Assembly (NCBI GenBank): GCA_002729525.1
Contig: PBYI01000038.1
Location: 62,001 to 126,000, forward strand
Direction of reading: 5' to 3'
Source: Nocardioides sp.
GTDB taxonomy: Bacteria; Actinomycetota; Actinomycetes; Propionibacteriales; Nocardioidaceae
Length of the DNA: 64,000 bases
Below, piece by piece: positions 56,501 through 64,000 of this stretch (the first letter of the stretch is position 1; each line of letters starts with the position of its first letter). The notes below the pieces were generated by a model, which worked only from the letters and a program-made list of their open reading frames with translations, was not told the origin of the DNA and made no database searches. The translations under genes and the position numbers were made by a program.

Positions 56501-57021
56501 CGGGCACCTCCTCCGGCCAGGTCGGCGAGCCCGGGCGAGGTGGTGCGCAGCTTGGCGAGCGCCTCGCGGGCGATCGACTTCACCGAGCCGGGGCGGATGC
56601 CGAGGGCGTCGGCGGTCTCCCGCTCGGTGAGGTCCTCGACGTACCGGAGCACCACGACGCTGCGCTGGCGGGGCGTGAGCCGGTCCAGCGCCTCGCGCAG
56701 CGGCACCCGCAGGTCGGCGGCGGCCACCTCGTCGGCGCGGTGCGGGGCGTCGTACGACCCGAGGCCGTGCTCGGTGACGTGCCGGCGGCGGCGCCACCAC
56801 GAGACGTTCTGGTGGTACATGGTGCGGCGCACGTAGGGCTCGGGGTCACCGTCGATCCGGTGCCAGGCCCGCGCGGCCTTGAACAGGGCGGTCTGCACGA
56901 GGTCCTCCGCGAGGTGGGCGTCGCCGGTCAGCAGGTACGCCGTCCGGGAGAGGGCAGGCGTGCGGGCGCGGACGAAGTCCTCGAAGTCGGCCTGCGCGGC
57001 CCGGGTCTCTCGTCGTGTCAC
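56497..57021 (-). CDS. SigE-family ECF RNA polymerase sigma factor
   Basis: A 174-residue sigma-70 factor of the actinobacterial SigE (ECF) family. Region 2: FEDFVRARTPALSRTAYLLT and GDAHLAEDLVQTALFKAARA, with WHRIDGDPEPYVRRTMYHQN. Region 4: LDRLTPRQRSVVVLRYVEDL and TERETADALGIRPGSVKSIA. Region 3 is absent, as expected. Such sigmas direct small stress or envelope regulons, usually with a co-transcribed membrane partner, here the next gene. GTG 57021 has GAGAGGAGC upstream. Autoregulation is likely but the promoter is not identified. Confidence 0.92.
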   Translation of the reverse strand: MTRRETRAAQADFEDFVRARTPALSRTAYLLTGDAHLAEDLVQTALFKAARAWHRIDGDPEPYVRRTMYHQNVSWWRRRRHVTEHGLGSYDAPHRADEVAAADLRVPLREALDRLTPRQRSVVVLRYVEDLTERETADALGIRPGSVKSIAREALAKLRTTSPGLADLAGGGAR

Positions 57022-57129
57022 GTGTGCTCCTCTCGCCCGGTACTACGCAGGGCAGCACGTGCCCGGGGGTGGAGGTGGCGAAACTTTCTGCGAGGGCGGT
57101 GCTCTGGGCGCAGGAAACCGACACTTCCG

Positions 57130-57270
57130 GCAGGAACCTTCCTGCGGGAGGTGTGGGATCCACCGGTGAACCGGTGAATCCGACAGCCGGGCCCCACACA
57201 CAGAACTGGCGCTGGTCGTACGAAACTTCGTACGACCAGCGCCAGTTTCACCGGCCGGCCGGTGAAACTG
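57130..57270. repeat. Cluster of four palindromes between crp and the sigma-factor gene
   Basis: Four structures lie in 141 nt. D: 7-bp arms with 2-nt centre at 57130-57145. C: an imperfect 26-nt palindrome of CACCGG/CCGGTG units at 57156-57181. A: perfect 21-bp arms at 57204-57224 and 57227-57247 with a 2-nt centre. B: a perfect 28-nt palindrome at 57243-57270. A and B share five bases, so the two hairpins exclude each other. B and A probably terminate crp; the others lie toward the sigE start. Confidence 0.8.
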
Positions 57271-57292
57271 CCACCGGCCAGGAACGATCAGC

Positions 57293-57970
57293 TCAGCGAG
57301 CCCGCTTCGACAGCCGCTCGAGGTCCATGATCACGACCGAGCGCGGCTCGAGGCGCAGCCAGGAGCGCGAGGCGAAGTCGGCGAGCGCCTTGTTGACGGT
57401 CTCGCGGGAGGCGCCGACCAGCTGGGCGAGCTCCTCCTGGGTGAGGTCGTGGTGGACGTGGATGCCGTCGTCGGCGGTGCGGCCGAAGCGGTCGGCGAGG
57501 TCGATGAGCGCCTTGGCGACACGACCGGGCACGTCGGAGAAGACGAGGTCGGAGACGACGTCGTTGGCGCGGCGCAGGCGGCCGGCGAGCTGCGAGAGCA
57601 GGCCGCGGGCGACGACCGGGCGACCCTCGAGCCACTTGAGCAGGTCGTCGTGGGAGAGCGAGGCGAAGGTGGCGTCGGTGACCGCGGTGACGGTCGCCGA
57701 GCGCGGGCCCGGGTCGAACAGCGACAGCTCGCCGAACATCTGTCCGGGGCCCTGGATCGCGAGGAGGTTCTCGCGGCCGTCGGCGGAGGTGCGGCCGAGC
57801 TTCACCTTGCCCTCGAGCACGATGTAGAGCCGGTCGCCCACGTCGCCCTCGTGGAAGAGGACCTCACCTCGACGGACGCGGGTCTCGCTCATCGACGCGC
57901 GCAGCGCGGTGGCGGCCTCGTCGTCGAGCTCGCTGAAGAGCGGCGCCTGACGGAGCACGTCGTTGTCCAC
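57293..57970 (-). CDS. crp: Crp/Fnr-family global regulator (GlxR/Rv3676 type)
   Basis: A 225-residue regulator. Cyclic-nucleotide-binding domain about 1-120 (FHEGDVGDRLYIVLEGKVKL; GQMFGELSLFDPGPRSATVT, the cAMP cassette). Dimer helix RRANDVVSDLVFSDVP. Helix-turn-helix about 168-195 (LTQEELAQLVGASRETVNKA). Length and context (MBL protein, nth) fit Rv3676/GlxR, the cAMP-responsive global regulator of actinobacteria, which recognises TGTGA-N6-TCACA. Sites of that form occur here at fruR/ptsI, fruA, mtlA and the MoxR operon. GTG 57970 has GGAGGATC upstream. Transcribed alone, divergent from nth. Confidence 0.95.
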   Translation of the reverse strand: MDNDVLRQAPLFSELDDEAATALRASMSETRVRRGEVLFHEGDVGDRLYIVLEGKVKLGRTSADGRENLLAIQGPGQMFGELSLFDPGPRSATVTAVTDATFASLSHDDLLKWLEGRPVVARGLLSQLAGRLRRANDVVSDLVFSDVPGRVAKALIDLADRFGRTADDGIHVHHDLTQEELAQLVGASRETVNKALADFASRSWLRLEPRSVVIMDLERLSKRAR

Positions 57971-58168
57971 GGGGATCCTCCAAGTGTGACGACACCGGTG
58001 TGGGATTGCGTGGGCCGGTGTTGGAACGGTTGGGGGCGCACTACTCACCCCACCTGAATCCTAGTGCCTGCACCCGGTCGAGGGGCGCAGCGGCCCGAAG
58101 AACAGGACGGCCCCCGCAGGTGAGGCGGGGTGCGTCGGCGTGTCGGCACCGCGCCGTACGCTGGCCCG

Positions 58169-58873
58169 GTGCCCGCTCCCGAGTCCCGTACGTCGCTCGT
58201 GCGCCGCGCGCGCAGGATCAACCGGGTGCTCGCCGAGACCTACCCCGACGCGCACTGCGAGCTCGACTTCACCACGCCGTTCGAGCTGCTCGTCGTCACG
58301 GTCCTGAGCGCGCAGACCACCGACCGGCGGGTCAACGCCGCCAGCCCCGCGCTGTTCGCGGAGTACCCCGACGCCACCGCGATGGCCGCCGCCGAGCGTG
58401 CCCACCTCGAGCAGCTGGTCGGCCCCCTGGGGTTCTTCCGCGCCAAGACCGAGTCGCTGCTCAAGCTCAGCGCCGCCCTGGTCGAGCAGCACGACGGCGA
58501 GGTGCCGGGTCGCCTCGACGACCTGGTGAAGCTCCCCGGGGTCGGCCGCAAGACCGCCAACGTCGTGCTCGGCAACGCGTTCGGCGTCCCGGGCATCACC
58601 GTCGACACCCACTTCGGCCGGCTGGTGCGGCGCTTCGGCTGGACCGACGAGACCGACCCCGTCAAGGCCGAGCACGCGGTCGGTGCGCTGTTCGAGAAGC
58701 GCGACTGGACGATGCTCAGCCACCACGTCATCTGGCACGGCCGGCGCCGCTGCCACGCCAAGAAGCCCGCCTGCGGGGCCTGTCCCGTCGCCCGCTGGTG
58801 CCCGGCGTACGGCGAGGGCCCGACCGACCCCGAGGTCGCCGAGAAGCTCGTGAAGACCCAGGGGCCCGCGTGA
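58169..58873 (+). CDS. nth: Endonuclease III
   Basis: A 234-residue DNA glycosylase/AP lyase that removes oxidised pyrimidines. Helix-hairpin-helix with catalytic Lys in [18 protein letters not shown], catalytic Asp in TVDTHFGRL, and a C-terminal [4Fe-4S] loop [17 protein letters not shown] (C-x6-C-x2-C-x5-C). GTG 58169 gives the typical N-terminus [15 protein letters not shown]; the upstream in-frame start adds an unlikely 13 residues. The stop overlaps the next gene (GTGA), the first of three such overlaps down to marP. Confidence 0.97.
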   Translation: MPAPESRTSLVRRARRINRVLAETYPDAHCELDFTTPFELLVVTVLSAQTTDRRVNAASPALFAEYPDATAMAAAERAHLEQLVGPLGFFRAKTESLLKLSAALVEQHDGEVPGRLDDLVKLPGVGRKTANVVLGNAFGVPGITVDTHFGRLVRRFGWTDETDPVKAEHAVGALFEKRDWTMLSHHVIWHGRRRCHAKKPACGACPVARWCPAYGEGPTDPEVAEKLVKTQGPA

Positions 58874-59487
58874 GGAACACCCCCACCGCCGTCCTCGCGA
58901 CGGTGCTCGCCCTGGTCGCGCTCGCCCTGACGGCGTGCTCCGGCGGCGTTCCCGCGCCCGGCCGGTCGAGCATCGAGGTCGACACCCCCAAGCTTGCCGC
59001 CATGAAGGCCGACGCCGGCGTCGAGGAGTGCGAGCCCGGCACCGCCGAGAGCGGGTCCGGCGACCTGCCCCCGCTCGCGCTCGCGTGCCTCGGCGGCGGG
59101 GCCGACGTCGACCTCTCCACCCTGCGCGGCCCGCTGGTCATCAACATCTGGACCTCCACCTGCGAGCCCTGCCGGCAGGAGATGCCTGCGCTCCAGGAGT
59201 TCCACGAGACGTACGGCGACCGGGTGCCGGTGATCGGCATCGACGCGACCGACACCTACCCCGAGGCCGCTCTGGCTCTGGTCGAGGAGACCGGCGCGCG
59301 CTACCCGCAGCTGGCCGACCCCGGCGGGGAGCTCTACGAGCAGGACGACGTACGCATCCCGCCGGCGTTCCCGCAGTTCGTGCTGGTCGACGCCGACGGG
59401 AGGGTCGTGCACCAGGAGGCCGGCGGGCTCGACTCGGTCGAGGACGTCGAGCGGATGGTCACCACCGAGCTGGGGGTCGACCTGTGA
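58870..59487 (+). CDS. TlpA/ResA-like thioredoxin lipoprotein
   Basis: A 205-residue exported protein. Lipoprotein signal with lipobox LALTACSG (Cys about residue 23). The thioredoxin fold begins at [20 protein letters not shown], with the CxxC active site C-E-P-C, and ends at [20 protein letters not shown] with the cis-Pro. It should act as a membrane-tethered disulfide reductase or thiol exchanger, like Rv3673c. Two extra Cys (VEECEPG and LALACLGG) may form a disulfide. GTG 58870 overlaps nth, and its own stop overlaps the following Nudix gene. Confidence 0.92.
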   Translation: MRNTPTAVLATVLALVALALTACSGGVPAPGRSSIEVDTPKLAAMKADAGVEECEPGTAESGSGDLPPLALACLGGGADVDLSTLRGPLVINIWTSTCEPCRQEMPALQEFHETYGDRVPVIGIDATDTYPEAALALVEETGARYPQLADPGGELYEQDDVRIPPAFPQFVLVDADGRVVHQEAGGLDSVEDVERMVTTELGVDL

Positions 59488-60278
59488 CCGACCCCGTGAC
59501 CGACCCCGAGACCGACCCCGAGACCGACCCAGCGACCGACCCCGAGCAGGAGTGGCACGACCTCCACCCCGGCCTGCCCGACTGGCTGCGCCCGGTGGAG
59601 CGCGCGGCCCGCGAGATCACCGTCCACGACCTGACCCGCTTCATGGTCCCCGACGACGCCGACGCCAGCGACTCCGCCGTGCTGATGCTCTTCGGCGAGG
59701 GCGAGCATGGTCCCGACCTGCTGCTCACCGAGCGCTCGCACACGATGCGCTCCCACCCGGGCCAGGTCTCCTTCCCCGGCGGCCGGCTCGAGGCCGGTGA
59801 GAGCCACGCCGAGGCCGCGCTCCGCGAGGCCGAGGAGGAGGTCGGCCTGGCCCCCGCGGGCGTCGACGTCTTCGCGACGCTGCCCGAGCTGTGGCTGCCG
59901 CCGTCCAACTTCGCCGTCCGGCCGGTGCTCGGCTGGTGGCGCGAGCCGAGCGAGACCTGGGTCCGCTCGCCTGCCGAGGTGCACGCGGTCTACCGGGTGC
60001 CGCTGGCCGAGCTGCGCGACCCTGCGCACCGGATCGTGGTCGCCGGCCCGTCGGGCTGGCGCTCGCCGGGCTTCCTCATCGGCGACGACAAGGACGTCAT
60101 CCTCTGGGGCTTCACCGGCGGGGTGGTCGCCCGGCTCTTCGAGTACCTCGGCTGGATCGAGGACCTCCCCGAGGCGCCCGAGCGCGAGCTCCCGGCGTAC
60201 ATGCTCGGCGGGCGTCCACGGCAGAACACCGACGTGCAGCCCAACACCGACTTCGAGGCGCGGAGGAGCCCCCGATGA
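59484..60278 (+). CDS. Nudix hydrolase, probable CoA diphosphatase (NudL-like)
   Basis: A 264-residue protein. After an N-terminal repeat of TDP units (residues 2-20) the domain starts at HDLHPGLPDWLRPV. SFPGGRLEAGESHAEAALRE plus AEEEVGL is the Nudix box, preceded by ERSHTMRSHPGQ, the extended motif of CoA-cleaving Nudix enzymes (NudL/Rv3672c). It should hydrolyse CoA or acyl-CoA to phosphopantetheine products. The TDP repeat is encoded by tandem 12-nt units (about 59484-59540), probably variable in length. Overlapping starts and stops tie it to the genes on both sides. Confidence 0.88.
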   Translation: MTDPVTDPETDPETDPATDPEQEWHDLHPGLPDWLRPVERAAREITVHDLTRFMVPDDADASDSAVLMLFGEGEHGPDLLLTERSHTMRSHPGQVSFPGGRLEAGESHAEAALREAEEEVGLAPAGVDVFATLPELWLPPSNFAVRPVLGWWREPSETWVRSPAEVHAVYRVPLAELRDPAHRIVVAGPSGWRSPGFLIGDDKDVILWGFTGGVVARLFEYLGWIEDLPEAPERELPAYMLGGRPRQNTDVQPNTDFEARRSPR

Positions 60279-61474
60279 ACCTGCTCGACTGGCTCCTGGT
60301 GCTGCTCGTCATCGCCTACGCCCTCTCCGGCTACTGGCAGGGCTTCGTCACCGGTGCCTTCGCGACCGCCGGTCTGCTGCTCGGCGGCTTCCTCGGCGTG
60401 ACCCTGGCCCCGGTGGTCCTGGGCGACGCCGCCCCGAGCGTGGCGGTGTCGCTGGGCGCGCTGTTCATCGTGATCCTGGGCGCCTCGCTCGGCCAGGGCC
60501 TCCTGCAGTACGTCGGCGCGCGCATCCGCGACCGGATCACCTGGCAGCCTGCTCGCGCCGTCGACGCCGTCGGCGGAGCGGCCCTCAGCGCGGCTGCGGT
60601 GCTCCTCGTCGCGTGGGCCCTCGGCGTCGCCGTGTCCGGGTCCCGGATCGGCGGCCTCACGCCGCTGGTGCGCGACTCCTCGGTGCTGCGCACGGTCGAC
60701 GACGCCCTGCCCGGCGAGGCCGCCAACGTGCTGCAGGGCTTCAACACCGTCGTCGGGGCGAGCTTCTTCCCGCGCTACCTCGAGCCGTTCGCGCCGGAGC
60801 AGATCGTCGAGGTGTCCCCGGGCGCCAGGAGACTGCTCAACGATCCCGACATCGCCGCCGCCGAGGCCAGCGTGCTCAAGATCCGCGGCAACAACGTCTG
60901 CGGCCGCGGCGTCGAGGGCAGCGGCTTCCTCTACTCCGACGACCGGCTGATGACCAACGCCCACGTCGTGGCCGGCGTCCCCGACCCGGTGGTGCTGATC
61001 GACGACGAGCAGGTGCCGGCGACGGTCGTCTACTACAACCCCGACCTCGACATCGCGGTGCTGTCGCTCGACGACCAGGACCGCCCGCGGCTGCGGTTCG
61101 TGCGCGACTCCGACGAGGAGCAGCAGTACGTCACCGAGGCAGACGACGGCGTGGCGATCCTCGGCTACCCCGAGGACGGCCCCTACGACGTCGAGCGCGG
61201 CCGGGTGCGCTCGGAGCAGAACCTCCGCTCGCCCGACATCTACGGCAGCGGCACGGTCGTCCGCGAGGTCTACTCCCTGCGCGGCAGCATCCGCCCGGGC
61301 AACTCCGGCGGTCCGATCGTGACGACCCAGGGCCGCGTCGCCGGCGTGGTGTTCGCGGCGTCGGTGACCGACACCGACACCGGCTACGCCCTCACCTGGG
61401 AGCAGGTCTCCCAGGCGGCGGCCGACGGCGTCAGCGCCACCGCCGAGGTCGGCGTCGGCGACTGCGCGCGCTGA
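60275..61474 (+). CDS. marP: Membrane serine protease MarP-like (CvpA + trypsin-like domain)
   Basis: A 399-residue protein. Four N-terminal membrane segments form a CvpA-type domain (about 1-150: LLVLLVIAYALSGYWQGFVT; TAGLLLGGFLGVTLAPVVLG). The periplasmic protease follows with His in LMTNAHVVAGV, Asp in NPDLDIAVLSL and Ser in IRPGNSGGPIV. Two Cys (NNVCGRG and VGDCAR) match the disulfide that controls Rv3671c/MarP, an acid- and oxidation-resistance protease that acts on cell-wall enzymes. ATG 60275 overlaps the Nudix stop (ATGA). Last gene of the nth operon. Confidence 0.95.
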   Translation: MNLLDWLLVLLVIAYALSGYWQGFVTGAFATAGLLLGGFLGVTLAPVVLGDAAPSVAVSLGALFIVILGASLGQGLLQYVGARIRDRITWQPARAVDAVGGAALSAAAVLLVAWALGVAVSGSRIGGLTPLVRDSSVLRTVDDALPGEAANVLQGFNTVVGASFFPRYLEPFAPEQIVEVSPGARRLLNDPDIAAAEASVLKIRGNNVCGRGVEGSGFLYSDDRLMTNAHVVAGVPDPVVLIDDEQVPATVVYYNPDLDIAVLSLDDQDRPRLRFVRDSDEEQQYVTEADDGVAILGYPEDGPYDVERGRVRSEQNLRSPDIYGSGTVVREVYSLRGSIRPGNSGGPIVTTQGRVAGVVFAASVTDTDTGYALTWEQVSQAAADGVSATAEVGVGDCAR

Positions 61475-61528
61475 CCGGCCGCCGTACGACGACGCGCACC
61501 CCGCGGGCGCGGACCCCGCGGGCGAGCG

Positions 61529-61936
61529 CTACTTCTTGCCCTTGAGGTTCTTCGGGATCTCGCGGCCCTGCTCGATCGCCTTCTCCGGCGGACCGACGTT
61601 CTTGACCTTCTTCACGCCGAGGTAGCCGAGCAGGCCGGCGAGCAGCAGGTAGAGGCCGAAGACGATCAGGAACGACCAGTGCAGGCCGAGGCCGGCCCAG
61701 TTGATGAAGTAGGCGATCGACACCGACAGCATGATGATCGCGAGCACCGCGATGAAGGCCGCCGCGGCGAAGAAGACGATGCCGGCGACGCCGAACTGGG
61801 CGCTGATCTTCAGCTCGGACTTCGCGAGCTGGATCTCCTTGCGGATGAGGGTCGAGATGTCCTGGCTCGCGTCGTGGACGAGCTTCCCGATGGTGGGCTC
61901 GTCGTCCTTCGGCGTCTGGACGGTCTCGGTGGCCAT
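61529..61936 (-). CDS. Holin-superfamily (DUF1469-like) membrane protein
   Basis: A 135-residue protein. A helical N-terminus (GKLVHDASQDISTLIRKEIQ, LAKSELK) leads to two membrane segments (FGVAGIVFFAAAAFIAVLAI; WSFLIVFGLYLLLAGLLGYL) and a basic tail (VGPPEKAIEQGREIPKNLKG). It belongs to the actinobacterial group labelled phage holin family or DUF1469. No phage gene is nearby, and the position next to marP corresponds to Rv3669, so it is a chromosomal protein of unknown role. ATG 61936. Confidence 0.85.
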   Translation of the reverse strand: MATETVQTPKDDEPTIGKLVHDASQDISTLIRKEIQLAKSELKISAQFGVAGIVFFAAAAFIAVLAIIMLSVSIAYFINWAGLGLHWSFLIVFGLYLLLAGLLGYLGVKKVKNVGPPEKAIEQGREIPKNLKGKK

Positions 61937-61999
61937 GCGTGGGTCCCTCTGCTCGGTGGCGTGTGCCCCGACCCTATCGACACCGAGCGTCGGGTGCGG

Positions 62000-62434
62000 T
62001 CACCCGTCGGCGCGGGGCTCGTCGGTCGACGTACGACGCCGGCGGCTGCGGTGGTCGTGGTCGGGCTCGACGCCGGGGTCGGGCAGCTGCTCGTACGGCG
62101 ACATCGCGTTGCCGACGGTGCGCGGGTCGAGCTCGTCCTGGGAGCGGTACGCCGCCCGCGCGAGCAGGTTGGACCCGACCGAGGAGACCACCAGGGCGGC
62201 GAAGATCGCCACGACCGCGGCGACCACGCCCATGACCGACAGCCGTCCCTGGGCGCCCTCGTGCAGCAGCGAGCCGATGATGATCAGCGGCAGGCCGAAG
62301 CCGGTGGCCGGGCTCAGGTTGTTGATCCGGCTGATCGCGTCGCGCGAGCGGAGCATGCCGATCGCGGTGAGCAGGAAGGCCAGCGCGCCCAGCACCAGGA
62401 GCACGCCGCCGACGAGGGAGAGCGGGTCGTTCAT
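62000..62434 (-). CDS. mnhG: Mrp Na+/H+ antiporter subunit G
   Basis: A 144-residue subunit of the multi-protein Mrp antiporter. Three membrane helices (LVGGVLLVLGALAFLLTAIG; FGLPLIIIGSLLHEG; MGVVAAVVAIFAALVVSSVG) separated by RSRDAISRINNLSPATGFGL, the family hallmark. A charged tail of about 45 residues (DPGVEPDHDHRSRRRR) is longer than usual. ATG 62434 overlaps the mnhF stop. Last gene of the operon in the window. Confidence 0.93.
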   Translation of the reverse strand: MNDPLSLVGGVLLVLGALAFLLTAIGMLRSRDAISRINNLSPATGFGLPLIIIGSLLHEGAQGRLSVMGVVAAVVAIFAALVVSSVGSNLLARAAYRSQDELDPRTVGNAMSPYEQLPDPGVEPDHDHRSRRRRTSTDEPRADG

Positions 62435-62691
62435 CGGCGCCCCCGGGCCAGGATGCGGGCGAGCGCGACGGTCGCGAGCACGCCGGTGAGGGTGCCGAGC
62501 ATCGCGACGTCGAACAGCACCGAGGTGCCGCGCACGATGCCGGTCACGATGAAGATCGCGATCGCGCAGAAGAACATCAGGTCGCCCACGACGGCGCGGG
62601 TCGCGTCGTCCTTCCCGCGGAAGACCAGCAGCGTGCCGATCGCGAACGAGATCACCAGGAGGACCACGGTGATCGACACCAGCACGGTCAT
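62431..62691 (-). CDS. mnhF: Mrp Na+/H+ antiporter subunit F
   Basis: An 86-residue, three-helix subunit: VSITVVLLVISFAIGTLLVF, then DDATRAVVGDLMFFCAIAIF, with the conserved Arg and Asp of the family, and VLFDVAMLGTLTGVLATVAL. It overlaps mnhE and mnhG by four bases on each side (ATGA), as is typical of Mrp operons. It has no activity alone and works within the complex. Confidence 0.93.
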   Translation of the reverse strand: MTVLVSITVVLLVISFAIGTLLVFRGKDDATRAVVGDLMFFCAIAIFIVTGIVRGTSVLFDVAMLGTLTGVLATVALARILARGRR

Positions 62692-63056
62692 GCGACGGCT
62701 CCCTTCCCGCGCAGCGCGGCGACGACCCGGTCGCGCATCTCCTCGAGGTCGGCGACCAGCGACGCCTCGTCGGCCCCGAACAGACCCTGCACGAAGATCG
62801 AGCACGGCGTCTCGGCGTCCGCCGCGGCGATGGCGAGCACCAGGGTGCCCGGGGTGATGGTGATCGAGCTGGTCAGCAGCGCGACCTCGACGTCGGTGAG
62901 GTCGTCGGCGGCCAGGCACACGATGCGCGGCTGCTGCTTCGAGGCCGGGGTGCACACGTCGACGGCCAGCGTCAGCGTGGCGAGCACGAGCTGCCACACC
63001 AGCCACGGGACGTACAGCGCCCAGAACCGGGCGAGGGCGGCGAGCGTCGAGGTCAT
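62688..63056 (-). CDS. mnhE: Mrp Na+/H+ antiporter subunit E
   Basis: A 122-residue subunit. Membrane helices near the N-terminus (FWALYVPWLVWQLVLATLTL) are followed by a cytosolic part with VEVALLTSSITITPGTLVLA, the strongly conserved MnhE motif, and a C-terminal helix EEMRDRVVAALRGK. Family members average about 160 residues, so this one is short at the N-terminus but has the full core. ATG 63056 overlaps mnhD (ATGA). Confidence 0.9.
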   Translation of the reverse strand: MTSTLAALARFWALYVPWLVWQLVLATLTLAVDVCTPASKQQPRIVCLAADDLTDVEVALLTSSITITPGTLVLAIAAADAETPCSIFVQGLFGADEASLVADLEEMRDRVVAALRGKGAVA

Positions 63057-64000
63057 CCGAGCACCGCCCGCGTGTAGGCGCTGACGTCGAGCAGGCCGTC
63101 CGCAGCCCGACCGGTGACCTCCCAGACCTCGCCGGGTACGACGAAGAGCGCCAGCGAGGCGACGAGCAGGACTGCGGCGGGCACCACGAGGCGGCGTGGG
63201 GCGCGGGTGCCGACGGCGAAGTCGGTCGGGCAGGGCTCGCCGTGTCCGGCGGACGGCAGGTCCTCCATGGGCGGGCCCCAGAAGACGTCACGCCACAGCC
63301 GCAGCATCGCCACGAGCGAACCGAGGCTGGCGACCACGATGACGACCATGACGACCACCCGGGCGGGGTCGTCGAGCCCGGCTGCGGCCCGCACGATGCC
63401 GACCTTGGCGAAGAAGCCGGACGACGGCGGGAAGCCGACGAGCGACAGCATCGCCAGCGCCATCACGACCGCCAGCACCGGCTCCCGGCGCATCAGGCCG
63501 GAGAGCCGGGTGAAGTCGTGGCTCTTGTAGACGTGCTCGATCGCGGCGGAGCCGAGCAGCAGCGCCCCCATCACCAGGATGTGGTGGACCATGTAGAACA
63601 GGCCGGCGGCGAGTCCGAGGCGGGTGCCGATCGCGAGGCCGAGCAGGATGTAGCCGACGCCGGCGACCATCTGCCACGACAGGTTGCGGCGGATCATCTT
63701 CTCGCCGAGCGAGCCGTAGCCACCCACGACCATCGTGGTGCACACGACCGCGATGCCCAGCCAGGTCCAGCCGCTGGTGGCGCCGCTGAACAGGTCGCCG
63801 CCGAGCACCACCTGGTGCACCCGGTAGAGCGCGTAGATCGCGACCTTGGTGTGCAGCGCGGAGAACAGCGCCATCACCGAGGCCGAGGTCGCGGGGTAGG
63901 CGCGCGGCAGCCAGCCGTGCAGGGGTACGACGGCAGCCTTCACGCCGAGCGCGAGCATCACCAGGCCGACCGCGACCCGGTAGCGCGGGTCGTCGTGGTC
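63053..64000 (-). CDS. mnhD: Mrp Na+/H+ antiporter subunit D (partial, N-terminus outside window)
   Basis: The frame is open to the right edge, with 315 residues visible. It is the C-terminal part of a proton-conducting NuoN/MnhD-type protein: KAAVVPLHGWLPRAYPATSA, ALFSALHTKVAIYALYR (Lys in the half-helix proton path), YILLGLAIGTRLGLAAGLFY, HHILVMGALLLGSAAIEHVY and LVGFPPSSGFFAKVGIVRAA. The last 60 residues form a soluble tail. It heads the visible D-E-F-G gene order, so subunits A-C are expected to the right. Confidence 0.95.
   Translation of the reverse strand, partial: DHDDPRYRVAVGLVMLALGVKAAVVPLHGWLPRAYPATSASVMALFSALHTKVAIYALYRVHQVVLGGDLFSGATSGWTWLGIAVVCTTMVVGGYGSLGEKMIRRNLSWQMVAGVGYILLGLAIGTRLGLAAGLFYMVHHILVMGALLLGSAAIEHVYKSHDFTRLSGLMRREPVLAVVMALAMLSLVGFPPSSGFFAKVGIVRAAAGLDDPARVVVMVVIVVASLGSLVAMLRLWRDVFWGPPMEDLPSAGHGEPCPTDFAVGTRAPRRLVVPAAVLLVASLALFVVPGEVWEVTGRAADGLLDVSAYTRAVLG

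Noticed and set aside
61529..61936. Prophage remnant, suggested by the holin-superfamily gene
   Set aside because: No other phage gene, attachment site or composition change is nearby, and the family member next to marP is a conserved chromosomal gene.

Overview
The window is chromosomal DNA from a very GC-rich actinobacterium. Third codon positions are almost always G or C, GTG starts are frequent, and adjacent genes often overlap by GTGA or ATGA. A WhiB protein, a WXG100 (ESX-type) secretion locus and a block with the gene order known around whiB4, ponA2, crp, nth and marP in Mycobacterium all point the same way. A Nocardioidaceae-like host is my inference; there is no rRNA here to prove it. 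I see no prophage, insertion sequence, integron or CRISPR array. This is core chromosome with one specialised secretion locus.

Layout. (1) 1-5.8 kb: a partial GAF-domain protein, a DUF218 protein, then a DUF779 + aldehyde dehydrogenase pair with its GAF-type regulator. An almost identical 16-bp motif lies upstream of both the dehydrogenase and the regulator. A frameshifted TfoX-like gene sits between them. (2) 5.9-6.7 kb: tRNA-Ser(CGA) and a hypothetical gene with an apparent N-terminal frameshift. (3) 6.8-16.5 kb: a complete sugar phosphotransferase region. fruR-fruK-ptsH diverge from ptsI, fruA (fructose EIIABC) converges on ptsI, and a zinc dehydrogenase diverges from mtlA (mannitol EIICBA). 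A conserved promoter/operator module, including a CRP-like palindrome at fixed distance, is duplicated in front of fruR and fruA. (4) 16.6-19.6 kb: a small exported protein and a MoxR-ATPase/VWA pair. (5) 19.6-37.8 kb: the type VII secretion region. It holds an accessory operon (WXG-like protein, EspG-like protein, alpha/beta-hydrolase-like protein lacking its nucleophile), some interspersed genes (secreted propeller, K+/H+ antiporter, LytR_C protein), and the core eccC <-> eccD1-esx-esx-eccD2-eccB-mycP. (6) 37.8-45 kb: SRP RNA, tRNA-Ser(GGA), dnaX-ybaB-recR-DUF5063, lysC-asd. (7) 45-61.5 kb: tRNA-Pro, metallophosphoesterase, yqeY, ponA2, whiB4, two Get3/ArsA-like ATPases, RidA, Nudix, MBL-fold hydrolase, an ECF sigma factor with a membrane propeller protein, crp, nth, a TlpA-like lipoprotein, CoA-type Nudix and marP. 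(8) 61.5-64 kb: a holin-superfamily membrane protein and the 3' part of an Mrp Na+/H+ antiporter operon (D, E, F, G).

How the parts connect. The general PTS proteins HPr and EI made here serve both the fructose and mannitol permeases. The Crp encoded at 57.3 kb is a plausible reader of the GTGA-N6-TCAC sites in the PTS region. whiB4, crp, ponA2, nth and marP form an envelope/redox-stress neighbourhood conserved in actinobacteria. The T7SS core has two different EccD-type channel genes and no eccE or eccA in the window.
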